From the NCBI GenBank assembly GCA_907164885.2, contig OU015499.1, positions 151,659,446-151,723,445 on the forward strand: a stretch of 64,000 nt of DNA, read 5' to 3'. Shown here one piece after another: positions 53,651-64,000 of this stretch. Position 1 is the stretch's first letter. Each line of letters starts with the position of its first letter. The notes under the pieces were generated by a model. It was given only the letters and a program-made list of their open reading frames with translations, was not told where the DNA came from and made no database searches. The position numbers were made by a program, and so were the translations under genes. The DNA comes from Dolomedes plantarius. Lineage: Eukaryota; Arthropoda; Arachnida; Araneae; Dolomedidae.

Positions 53651-55116
53651 AAAAGATTTAAATCTTCTCAAACAGAACAAACCATTGCCCACAAATCATA
53701 AATTTCTATCCCTAAACGTTTTTCCTGATGCTGATGGTATAATTCATGTTGGTGGGCGCCTCTCATGGCATCAATCCTTGACATTTGATCATAAGCACCC
53801 CATGCTATTGCCAAAACACCATGCTTTCACGAGAATGCTCATTAGGCATTTTCACGAGAAAAATTTGCATGCGGGTGCGCATTTAGTGCTCTCATTACTC
53901 CGACAAAAATATTGGTTTGTGAGTGGAAGGTCTACTGTTCGCCTCAAAATCAACAAATGCCTTACATGCAAAAAACTTAAGGCAAGGTCATGCCAACAAC
54001 TAATGGGAAACTTGCCTGTTGACAGAATTACCCAAGTACGGCCTTTCTCAAAGGTGGGCATCGATTTTGCTGAACCCTTCTTAACCAGGCCAAACGCCGC
54101 TAGGAGTAAACTGAGAATCAAATCATACATTAGTGTTTTCATTTGCATGCGGTGCACTCAGGATTTTTTCTTGGGGGGGGGGGCGAGATGAATGGATAAA
54201 AATATTTATAATGCATGGGGGGGGCGAGATGAACGAATAAAAATATTTATAATGCGAAATCAATATTTCTACTTCTTTGGGGGGCAGGGCCCCCTGGGTG
54301 CGCCACTGTTTGCATGTGTACGAAGGCAGTACACATTGAAGTGGTGACTGATCTATCTTCCCATGCTCTTCTTGCTGCTCTACGACGATTCATTGGACGT
54401 CGTGGCCTTCCTACTGATATCTACTCAGATAACGGAAGGAATTTTGTGGGTGTCTCCAAATATTTGAAGGAGCTCTTTGCAATTCTTCGACAGAGAGAAA
54501 TCCAGGATTTCATTTCTAGTAATTCTATTACTTTGTATTATATCCCTCCCTATTCCCCTCATTTTGGTGGCATATGGGAAGCGGCAGTAAAACTGACTAA
54601 AAATCATATACTGAAAGTGACTAAATCCAGGATTCTCACCTTTGAGGAATTGTATACACTCATGTGCCAGATAGAGTATAATGTATAAATTCAAGGCCTC
54701 TAACACCACTCTCTGCTGATCCATCAGATATCCGGGCTTTAACTCCTGGACATTTCATTGTCGGTGCCCCCCTATTAGAGATTCCAGATTCATCGGAGTC
54801 TACAAATCTTCCCTTCAGTGCCAGGTGGAGTTTAATTCAAAAACAGAGGCAGCAGTTCTGGGAAAGATGGTCCCGAGACTATCTGCATTATCTAAAACAA
54901 CGACCAAAGTGGACAGTACTCCTACCAAATCTACAAGTTGTAGACTTAGTCATAGTACACGATAGTTCCTGTCCTCCAATGCTATGGAGACTAGGCCGAA
55001 TTACCAAGACTCACCCCGGTTCAGACAATCTCATTAGAGTGGTTTCCATCCGAACTCAAAACGGGGAAATTGAACGTCCCATTTCCAAGGTGACACTACT
55101 AAATTCTGACAATTAA
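53651..55116 (+). pseudogene. BEL integrase, frame broken by MITE (copy B)
   Basis: H2C2 domain and first Asp (GIDFAEPF) are in the frame that ends at 54,191 inside the MITE. The frame with YSDNGRNF and GGIWEAAVKL reopens at 54,314-54,688. The DUF5641-type tail ends with TAA at 55,114-55,116. The MITE plus duplication here adds 167 bp, which is not a multiple of three. Confidence 0.88.
54150..54308. mobile_element. hAT-type MITE inside integrase (copy B)
   Basis: 159 bp version of 6,214-6,376, with four bases fewer, mainly at the left terminus (CGGTGCACTCAGG) and in G runs. TTTGCATG flanks both sides (54,142-54,149 and 54,309-54,316). Confidence 0.92.
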
Positions 55117-55137
55117 ACTTTCCTGGGGGGCGGAGAA

Positions 55138-55981
55138 TGTTCAAAAGTGCTTCACCTATCTGCCAAAAGATGGCAGCACATGTAAAATCGTTTTGTTTGT
55201 TTGTTTTAATTTTTTTTTTTAGAATTAATAGCTTAAAGATTAATATTTAAATTGGTAAATTACTTTCTAGATTTTTAATAATTTTTGGAATAATTTATTT
55301 ATACATTTATTGATTTAAAACCTAGTAGAACTTTTATTATTGATTCTCTTCATTGTGAAAAAAGAGCGATGCATGCTGGGTAATTTTGAATGCAGTTTGA
55401 TTTTGAGTTGTTCTATGCTTATACTGGAATTTTCTCTTAAAAAACGCAGTTGCTATTTATTCTATGTTATCTATTCTTTCATGTTTTGAGAAATTCCAAA
55501 TAGGAATTTCTCAAAACATGAATTCAGGAATATTGGTGACATTTGTCACTTGAATGGCGCTTTCTGATTCGGTATAATTATTTGGAGGAGTGGGTTCTAT
55601 CACAAAATGTTTATGATACATGTTTTGAGAAATTCCAAATGTTTATTTAAAAATCGGAACATCCAGGTTAACTGCTAAAATCACATTATTGCATTTTATT
55701 CTAAAACGTATTTATAGCAAATAACAAATGGATTTCCTAATATTCAGCCACACCATTTTTAGTAAGTAAATTCTGCTTATTATAGAAAAATAAATTCCCA
55801 TGGCATCGCAGTTATATTATTATAAATTTCATTAACAAAATAAATATGTTTTAACTAATAGAAAAGTTTTGTGTATTGTTCTTTTCTCTATTCTTTATGT
55901 CAGTTATCTATTTTTCTCTATTCTCAAATATTGTTCTTTTTATCTTATTTTTCTCTATTAAATATTCTTAATGATCATTCA
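55138..55981 (+). repeat. 3' LTR of the plus BEL element (copy B)
   Basis: 844 bp, TGTTCAAAAGTGC to ATCATTCA, with the antisense pol fragment at 55,521-55,610. Counterpart of 7,206-8,047. Confidence 0.9.
55521..55610 (-). repeat. Antisense pol fragment in LTR (copy B)
   Basis: Reverse complement of the pol segment around EPTPPNNYTESE (about 53,390-53,480). The inverted TTTCTCAAAACATG unit before it is a cleaner match to the flanking direct unit than in copy A. Confidence 0.9.
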
Positions 55982-56248
55982 CACGGTATGATGTCATATC
56001 GCTGAAAACTTCCTGAAAGTCCTTTGTAAACCTATTTTTAATCCCAGGCAACTACGCTCTGCCGAATGCATACCAAAAACAAAGACGGGGATTCAGGTTT
56101 CAAGATAATCATGAAAGCAATGACGTCAACGAAACCGCTATACGTGTTTGTTGTTTTATCGTCCACCCATTAGCAAGTAGTACCACCAGAGACGCCTTTA
56201 ATTCATCCTAAAGCTCTATTACCGTCAAAGTCATCTGTCCAGAAACCA
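55982..56248. repeat. Dispersed TGACGTCA-containing repeat, partial unit (copy B)
   Basis: Counterpart of 8,048-8,315; includes CAATGACGTCAACGAAACCGC. Confidence 0.6.
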
Positions 56249-56733
56249 TACATGGACATGGACATGGACAAAAATTTTCGTGAGGTTCCAAATAGGGCTA
56301 AGAAAGCTCTTTACCATCGGTATGGATATGGGAAGCACTGAAGATTTTCACGAAATGGTCCAAGAAAGAATGGATCAAGATAGAAAAAATAAATTTAAAA
56401 AAAATTTAAAAAATAAAGTTAAGTTACAAAATAGATTAAAGAAGTTAGAAAAATAAAAATAAAAACATTAGAATTTAGTAACTTAAAATTAACACAAAAT
56501 TAAATCAGCAAGACTTGTCAAAATAAAAAATTCCAATAAAAGATAAAATAAAAAGAAAAATATAAAGATTAAACTCTAAAAAGTCGAAGACGAGCCACAG
56601 AGGACCGCGAGCAGCAAAGATATTAAACTCTGGGATCAAACCAGAATGGGAAAGAACTATCCAGCAACTCGTGCTTGAAACAGGCCGAAAAAGGACGCAA
56701 GATGATGAATTTCTATTACAGAGGTTAAAAAAA

Positions 56734-57559
56734 AAAAAATTAGATGAGAGCCCCGGCCTGCTAAAAGCTGGCATCGCTCTTAAAAACTAAAGACAAACGG
56801 ACCCCAGTCCGAACCGTGGAACAACAAAAGACAAGACCACTAAACCTGTAGTGACAACAAAGGCGTGCGGCCGGCTCGACCGCAACAAACAGAAAAGATG
56901 AAGCACTGTAAAGGAGAACCACGGTGAATAACAATTACTTGAAGGGAGTTACAAAAGTTACGATGACAAAAATTAGAACACGTTAGAATGATGATGGTCA
57001 AAAACATAACAAACCACAAAATAAGAGCAGCACACCAAAAAAGACGAAACCAAAGAAATGTTCAAAATAAGAGAGACCCCTGTCTTGCTCAACAAAACCG
57101 TAAAAACCAAAGAGAGTCAGAAGACTCCAAACGTCCAACACTCCAAGGAGAACGAAAAAGATAAAAATCAAGGAGAGCCATTGACGGCTCAAATGTACGG
57201 GAACAGTACAAAAATCAGAAAATAAAGCAGAACTGATGCAATGAAGAGGGCGGATGAGAACAGCTGTTAATATTGAAATATTTCATCTTCCAAAAGGTTA
57301 AGCTGATGAATGAAAACGGAAATGTTCTGACGGGTGACGGGGTTAAGCAACAGACGGGAAGGATGAATTTCTGAAAGATTATGAGGCAATAAGTTACGGC
57401 GGAGGTCATTAAAGTACGGGCAATGGTAAACATAATGAATGGGATCGGCACAGGCCTCACCACACTTGCCATGACCGGTTTATAACCGGTCATGGCAAGT
57501 TTCCGTCCTACTATCACCGTTTTCTCAATAAATATCCAGTCTGTGTTTGTGGTGAAGCC
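56734..57559 (-). mobile_element. LINE-C insertion with 5' inversion (copy B)
   Basis: Flanked by TATTACAGAGGTTAAAAAAA at about 56,714 and 57,560. Same inversion and palindrome as 8,799-9,623, so it predates the duplication. Confidence 0.8.
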
Positions 57560-58614
57560 TATTACAGAGGTTAAAAAAAGTTCAAGCTTAACTACTGGTC
57601 GAGAGCAAAATGTGTCCCGAAACCTGATTGGTTGACGAAACAGGATCCAGGAGCTTAGCAAAAGGTATTATCAGGGAGGACAGCTCACAAATTGACCATG
57701 AGGATTCGCAGAGGCATATTACACCAACGAGACGACACACTTCCTTTTTCAAAAAAGCGTAAGAGGATGAGACTGCATATAATTAGGAAAAAAGGGGGGG
57801 GTGAAAACTAAGCGGTCCAGAATGAATTTAAGGAAAACGGAATTACATAAAAAAAAATTAATTATGGGAAAGATGTGTTGGGAGAAATCCCAGTGCCAAG
57901 CACTAGAGTCGCTCTAGGTCTGCGATTAAATTCTCTATTCTCATAATCAGGAAGATTGGCAATTTTTTCATTACGGATGGAGTAGACTATTAAAAAATTT
58001 AATGGCGAGATTAATTATAGCCAGGCGAATGGGTTCAATATTTAGATCTTTGTGGAAGGAGTAGTTAGTTTTATATCTATTGGATTTAGTGATTAGACGT
58101 AAGGTTTTATTTTGTGTGCATTGCAATTTCTGGACATGACTGTTAGCCGCTGACCCCCATACAGGTACTGCATAAAGAAGTATAGGTCAAAGTACTGTTT
58201 TGTAAAGCAGAAGTTTATTTTCTATACGCATCTCCTTCTGGTATAGGAGGTGGGCGATATCTTTTCTAGCTTTAAAAAATATGCAGATATTATTAATATT
58301 TTTCTTCCAAGTAAGCTTACTATCCATGAAGATACCCCAATATATCACACCTCTTTCAAAGTGGATGAGCTGACCATAAACGTTAACTGGCGGTGGGGGA
58401 ATCCTGTTGTATGAAAAGAAGATAGCTTTTGTTTCACTGGGATTTAATTTAATACGCCATTTATCAAACCGGCTCTCAAGAATGTTAACGTGACGTTGAA
58501 GGTAAATATGCATATATCTGACATTATGGTTTTTAGCGAGAATGGCTGTGTCATCAGCATAGACGGCAAGCTAAGTGTTCGGGGTGGTGGGGATATCATT
58601 TATAAATAAGTTAA

Positions 58615-58810
58615 TCGTTTTGACACCTCGGCTCCCCCGCTTTCGGGTATTAGCCCCTGAACACCTGAAAGACCAGCCGCTACGCAGCAATACCTGAATA
58701 CGCAGACGAAGGTTAATTTCCCAGGTCCGGTGCTTTCCATTGCTGTGGGGCTCGAGGATGCCGGATATACACTACAGATCTGCAATCCACACAAGGCACC
58801 CCAAGCCCCT
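58615..58810 (-). mobile_element. 196 bp SINE-like insertion (copy B)
   Basis: Flanked by TTATAAATAAGTTAA (58,600-58,614) and TTGTAAATAAGTTAA (58,811-58,825), one mismatch acquired since insertion. Confidence 0.7.
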
Positions 58811-59716
58811 TTGTAAATAAGTTAAATAAGACCGGTCCGAGTTTCGTACCTTGAGGAACTCCCACATTAACAGAGCGTAGGGCTGAAGTGGTACCAGAAT
58901 AGCTTACATCAAAAGTTGTGTCCGAAAGATAGGATTGTATAAGTTTAATTAGGGCAGCTGGCATATTAAATTTAATGAGTTTATAGATAATGCCACTGTG
59001 CCAGACAGTATCAAAAGCTTTAAGAATATCAAAAAAGACAGCACCAGTCTTCTGCATTTTGTTCTGTAGTCCATCGTGGATGTACTCAGTAACACGAAGC
59101 ATCTGAAGTGTGGTAGAATGTTTGGGTCTGAAACCGAATTGGGCATTGAGAGAATATTATTGCTATCGATAAAATTATGAATACGGCTACAAAAAATGTG
59201 TTCATCCACTTTAGAAAGAGAAGATACGACACTAATGGGCCTGTAGTTTTTCGGAAGGGAAGGATCTTTTTCCATGCTTATGAATTGGGAAAATAATGGC
59301 CTATTTCCAGGGATGCGGGTAGTATTTAAATTTAAAGGTTTAATTAATTAAATCAGTTAAATAGTTGGCATAATGAAAGGGGAGATTTTAAATGACATTA
59401 TTGTGGATAACGTCTTGACCAGGGGCTTTTCTATTAGGGAGGGAGTTAATTCCATTTAAGACTTCACTAATAGTGTTTTTTTCGATCACACTATTGTGAT
59501 TACTGGACTGAAAGTTGTGGATGATATCATAGACTTTATCAATTGTAGTTGGGCAGAAAACACTAGAGTGGGGATTGAATTGGGTTTCATAATTAGCTGC
59601 TAAGGCCTCAATTTTTTCAGAGTCACTAGTTAAGATACCAGAACTGGAGTTAAAGGTTGGAAGGCCAAGAAACCCGAAAATGGGCCATTGGCGCCGATTC
59701 GGAGTAAACTTTGAAA

Positions 59717-59720
59717 ACTG
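59717..59720. other. Empty target site of the gag-only LTR element
   Basis: TTTGAAAACTGTGACGTCAG is continuous here. In copy A the same ACTG is present twice with 3,590 bp between. This is the pre-insertion allele. Confidence 0.95.
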
Positions 59721-60580
59721 TGACGTCAGATTTTCGAAATTAACAATTTTCCTGTTACCGATCGAAGAAGCCTAGAGCTTTCGGGACGATTCCGAGTGCC
59801 CTTCAAGCTCGGCCAATCCCCCCCCCCCCGGCAGGACTTTTTTAAACCGGCCCACGGCTTTTTTGAGTCCTAGGCTTTAATGCTCTGCCAAATGCATCCC
59901 AAAAACGAACACTGGGGTGCATGTTTCAAGTTACTCGAGAAAGGGATGACATCAGCGAAACCGCCGTACGAGTTTATCGTTTTTTTGGAACATTATTGGC
60001 AAAAAGTAGCACTAGGGACACCCCTAACTCCCGCTGATAGATAATTACTCCAAAAGACCTCTTCCCAGAATCCCGAAAATATTGCGTTGGTGATAATTTC
60101 GAATTAATCATAAAGGTGTGACGTCAGATTAGCGAAATTGCCTACTTTTCGTTACCGATCAAAGGAACACGGAGATTTTGGGACGATCCCATGTGCTCCT
60201 CACATACCGGGTGTGCTAGAGATCTCGCCATATGAAGGTATACCGCTGAAGACTTCATGAAAGTCCTTCAACACAGGGGCGCAGGTTTCATGTGACTCGT
60301 GAAAAGGGTGAGGTCATGAAAACCACCGTACATTGACATAAAACACTATAGAGGCACCAGGGAGCAAGAGCTCCTTATCTTCAGTATCAAGGTTAGTACG
60401 TGACATAAGATTAACCGTTCTCAAGTTTACAAATAGTGTTGACAATGATTGAGGGAGAAAGAAATAATTAATTAGTTGAAAAATCAACTAATTAACTAGA
60501 ACGAGTACTAGTAACCAATGTGGCATAGCTAACTTAAATGATAATGGAGAAATTAAACAAGGGGTGAAACAAGATATTAT
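59721..60580. repeat. TGACGTCA-anchored repeat block (copy B)
   Basis: Counterpart of 15,375-16,235, with a handful of substitutions and a different C-run length near 59,819. Confidence 0.55.
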
Positions 60581-60754
60581 ATAAATAAATAATAATAGTA
60601 ATAATAATAATAATGAAAAATTCGAAAACTAGAAGACGGGAAATTTGGAATATGATAGGGATAAAAAACAAGTTAGTGGAAGTTACACGAAAGGGCGGTA
60701 GGTCCGAAGTCCGTAAGGTGCGAGTAGCGAAATCAAAGAGGAAAGCAAGCAGGA

Positions 60755-60946
60755 TTGGTTTGGTTTGGTTTGGTTTGGTTTGGAGCGCTACGGTCATATT
60801 TTGCTACACGAGGGCTAATTAGACCGGGACCTACAGCTTAAAGCCGATTCCGAACGGCTACAAACATCCATGCCAAGAGTGGGACTCGAACCCACAGTTC
60901 GGGAATAGGTTATCAATCCCCTTCTCCAGCAAACAGGTGGTCCGAG
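60755..60946 (-). mobile_element. tRNA-derived SINE (copy B)
   Basis: Same SINE as 16,409-16,592 with a longer CCAAA-unit tail (60,755-60,783). B box intact on the minus strand. Confidence 0.7.
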
Positions 60947-61093
60947 GGGGAATTGCATGGTGGAAAGAGGAACGATCGAAAATGAAAGATAGGTCAGAAA
61001 CCAGAAGTAGCCGGGCTATTACAACTTTGAATTTTTATAAGGAAAGGAATTATAGAACAGGAACAAGGCCGGGGTTCATAACCAAAGTAGCCT

Positions 61094-63770
61094 TCAGGTG
61101 CCTAAAGCACTCCCTAGGATCATAATCAGGTAGGTTAGCAAGTTCTTCGTTATTAATTGAGTATATCCTATTGTAAAAGTTCGTAGCCAGATCTTTAATA
61201 TGATGCCGAATTGTTTCGGTAGCCAGATCCCTATGAATAAGAGCGTTAGGTAGTTACCATGGCGCCTTCCTGATACCACTAAGAGTCTTGTTTTGTATAG
61301 TTTGCAGTCTCTGGATATGAGTGTCAGCTGCTGAGCCCCAAACCGGAACAGCATACATCAGAATTGGGCGAAGCACGGTCTTATAAAATAAAAGTTTACT
61401 ATCAGTACTCATTTGGTTCTGATACAAGAGGTGTGCGATATCCCTACGTGCCATAAAGAACTTTCTAATAATGTATTCTATATTTTTTTCTCCAGGTTAG
61501 CCTGCTGTCCAAGTAAACTGCAAGTTATTTCCCCTCTCTTTCAAAGTGTACGAGATGACCACATACTGTGTCCGGCGTAGGTGGAATCCTGTTATAGCTA
61601 AAAAATATGGCTTTCGTTTTAGCAGGATTTAGTTTAATTCTCCACCGTTCGAACCAACGTTCAAGAATGTCAACATGCCTTTGGAGTTGCTTGTGCATAT
61701 ATTTAGTATTGCGATGCTTCGCTAAGATTGCCGTGTCGTCCGGAAACCATGGCTAGTGTAGTGTGGGAAGAATGTGGGATATCATTAATAAATATATTAA
61801 ATAAAACAGGTCCTAACTTGGATCCCTGAGAATCTCCAGCATTAATGTTACGAAGTGAGGAAATTGATTGTGTGTGGTGAACTTTAAATGTTCTGTTAAG
61901 CAGATAAGAGCGAATTAAGTGAATAATAGCAAATGACATCTTAAGTTTAATTAGTTTATAAATTAGTGCGCTATGCCATACGCGGTCGAACGCTTTTTCT
62001 ATGTCGAAGAGAATTGCGCCAGTCTGCATCCGATTCTGGAATCCATCATGGATGTATTTCGTTACTCGGAGTAGCTGATGCATAGTGGAATGTTGGGCTC
62101 TAAAGCCAAATTGTGCATTAATAATGAAATTTTTATTATCCAAGAACTTGTTAATTCTTTTACACAGTATATGTTCAACCAGCTTGCTAAGAGAGGAGAG
62201 AAAACTAATGGGACGATAATTTTTTGGAATGGAGGGATCCTCGCTAGATTTCCTAATCGGTATAATTATCGTAGATTTCCATGCTATTGGAAAGTACTTA
62301 AATTCGAAAATTTTATTGGTGAGCTCATATAAAATGATAACGTAATTTATAGGTAAGTTTTTTAATAGCAGAATTAGTTATGTTGTCAATTCCAGGTGCT
62401 TTATTATTAGGAAGCGAGATGACAGCATCTTGAATTTCAGCAGGGGTGGTGAGTTCAAGAGGTTCGTTATTGATAGAAGACAGCCTATTGTTGTTAAACT
62501 GTCTGAGAATGTCGTCAACTTTATCAATAGTGTGTGGGCAAAAGACATTATGGTGGGGGGAGAACTGATTTTCGTAGTTATCTGCCAAGGTCTCAATTTT
62601 GTCCGAGTCACTCGTCAGAATGCCAGAAGGGGAGTTAAATGGGGGAGTGGGATAGCCGGTTTCTTAATGCGTTTTAGGTAATTCCAAATGCTATTGTCCG
62701 AGGGAGCAAGTGACTCAATAAATACAGTCCATTTTTTATTTTTATAATTTTTGATATCATTTTTAATTTTAGTATTAAGTCTATGAAAATCACCGCGTAC
62801 TGACGGATCGCCCGTATGCTGCCAAATTTTCCTAATTTGATTTCTATTTCTAATTTGCGTTTTAATGTACAATGGGAGTTTATTATAGTTATTTGGGGGA
62901 ATGTGAGTCTTCACAGAGCTAAGCGCATTATTGATATTGTCAGTGATGGAGGTAACAGCTTTATCTATATCCTCTTTACAGTTAATACTATTGAAAGGAG
63001 GGGTTGAGTTAAGAACATCATTAGTATAATCAATCCAATTTATGAAGTGGGAGGTTTGTATAGAAGGGAGGGGAGTATTAGTATGTAAATTTAAAATGAT
63101 TGGAATATGGTCAGAGGAAAGAGCGTCTATTGTGGTAATGTCATAAGGAAAATTAATATTATTTAAGAGAGCAAAATCAATGACTGACTGAGAACCAGAG
63201 TGGCCGAAATGGGTAGGGGTGGGTGGGAAAGCTATATCTATACTATTATCATTACAGTATTCATTAATTTCCCTTCCATACCTACAGATGAAATTTCTAT
63301 TGTACGCGCAATTCCAGCGTGGGTGGTGTGCATTAAAATCCCCAGCCGAAATAACTTTATCACCTAGGGAGAATAAATTTTGAATATCAAGACTGGCCGA
63401 AAAATTATAAGCCGCCCTTAGATAGATGCTAGCAATGTAGATAGGATTATTGGGGGTAGGATAAATTTTGACTATGGTGTTTTCAAGAATATTAAGATTA
63501 AGACTGGGGAGATGATCAAATTTAATGTTTCTCTTGATATAGATTGCTGTACCTCCATAAGGTAGGGTACTATTATTACTGCTGTAAACACGTGGCGTGT
63601 GTACTAAATTATAATTTTGGATTTTAAGGTACCTCGCATGGCGATTTCTAACCTCCTGTACCAGGACCAAATCAACAGGGTTATCGATGAGGAAATCCCT
63701 AAGTTCGTCAATCTTGGTTTGGAGGCCATCAGCGTTCCAACTCAGTATCCTAGCTGTCTTACGAGAGATT
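61094..63770 (-). pseudogene. LINE-B ORF2 (copy B)
   Basis: The endonuclease is open over 63,670-62,615 and can be followed upstream to SWNADGLQTKIDEL, where the catalytic Asn is intact. The RT approach is at 62,588-62,325 and the palm at 62,143-61,703 (FGFRAQHSTMHQLLRVTKYI, DIEKAFDRVWHSALIYKL). The palm frame shifts just before the catalytic box because of an extra base near 61,747, and further frameshifts follow. One extra base near 63,792 changes the ORF1/ORF2 overlap relative to copy A. Confidence 0.88.
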
Positions 63771-64000
63771 AAAGAGAAGAGGGCGCCCCCTCGGAACCAT
63801 CTGCTAGAACTGGGAGTTTACTATTCAAGACCATAAGGACCATGAAGTCTATACTGGTTTCTATAGCATGGTTTCGTATTTTTGAGATTGCAGCTTCAAT
63901 AGCAAGATGGTTCTCGAGGACCCTTTCAAGTCTTTCAACTGAGATATCGCTGGCTATTGTGTTATTGCATGGGGTGAGAACGGGGGCCACTACACTATTA
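63769..64000 (-). pseudogene. LINE-B ORF1 C-terminal end (copy B, partial)
   Basis: The end of ORF1 (MAPVLTPCNNTIASDISVER on) is open to 63,769 and continues past the window. Its last residues differ from copy A because of the extra base near 63,792. Confidence 0.7.

Larger units (their letters stand above)
51908..55981 (+). mobile_element. Plus-strand BEL/Pao retrotransposon, internally deleted (copy B)
   Basis: The 5' LTR begins at 51,908 and is cut at 52,218, where it joins pol directly at the point equal to about 4,279 in copy A; GCA is shared at the junction. RNase H, integrase, polypurine tract and 3' LTR (55,138-55,981) follow. CACGG flanks both ends (51,903-51,907 and 55,982-55,986). 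Confidence 0.93.
56249..59686 (-). mobile_element. LINE-A with nested insertions (copy B)
   Basis: Counterpart of 8,316-11,750, with the ATGTCC hexamer tail at its low-coordinate end. The RT catalytic box is AVYADDTAILA (about 58,550-58,580), intact here but changed in copy A. Other frames are broken, including the SINE-like insertion. The upper limit is approximate. Confidence 0.82.
43963..64000. repeat. Copy B of the >20 kb direct duplication
   Basis: Partner of 1-19,644. It continues to the window end at the equivalent of 19,644 in copy A. It lacks the gag-only LTR element and retains the full span of the minus BEL element. The 43,963 start is set only by where copy A enters the window; the true left boundary is unknown. 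Confidence 0.95.
60581..64000 (-). mobile_element. LINE-B, cut by the window end (copy B)
   Basis: Counterpart of 16,236-19,644. Its 5' part, including most of ORF1, lies beyond the window. Confidence 0.8.

Overview
The window looks like repeat-rich, AT-rich nuclear DNA of an invertebrate animal, most probably an arthropod. This rests on the mixture of BEL/Pao LTR elements, Jockey-type LINEs with a PRE_C2HC ORF1, Merlin, piggyBac, pogo/Tigger, hAT and Harbinger elements, plus one long C2H2 zinc-finger gene. No species can be named from the sequence. The only convincing open host-type gene is the zinc-finger ORF at 38.8-40.5 kb; nearly everything else is mobile DNA in various stages of decay.

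The dominant structure is a direct duplication. Copy A (1 to about 19,644) and copy B (43,963 to the end) are the same sequence at high identity, repeat about 44 kb apart, and run off both window edges, so the duplicated unit exceeds 20 kb. Each copy carries, in order: the end of a pogo-like element, a (TA)n run, decayed ORFs with a scrap of BEL reverse transcriptase, a minus-strand BEL element inside a plus-strand LINE-A fragment, a plus-strand BEL element, a minus-strand LINE-A with two insertions of its own, a block of TGACGTCA-containing repeats, and a minus-strand LINE-B. The copies differ by large events: A has lost most of the minus BEL and the front of the plus BEL, B has lost the front half of the plus BEL internally, and only A carries a 3.6 kb gag-only LTR retrotransposon, whose empty target site can be read in B.

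The middle (20.6-43.9 kb) is single copy here: nested hAT MITEs, Harbinger-like hairpin MITEs, a TA-target MITE, a broken Merlin transposase, a hAT (GTF2IRD2-like) relic, a Tigger-like element holding a 422 bp palindrome, a second Tigger-like element holding a hAT MITE, piggyBac relics, a 2.3 kb element with 5 bp target duplications that holds a GC-rich foldback element, then the zinc-finger gene with a decaying tail of extra fingers, and a mariner-type relic folded into an inverted repeat.

The genes do not form a pathway. The value of the window is as a readable insertion history: at least ten insertions can be bounded by exact or near-exact target-site duplications, and the A/B comparison orders several of them. 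I see no CRISPR array, no rRNA gene and no clear new defence or metabolic system. The most unusual structures are the gag-only LTR element, the antisense pol fragment embedded in a BEL LTR, the MITE that keeps an integrase frame open in one copy only, and the 8-finger internal duplication in the zinc-finger gene.
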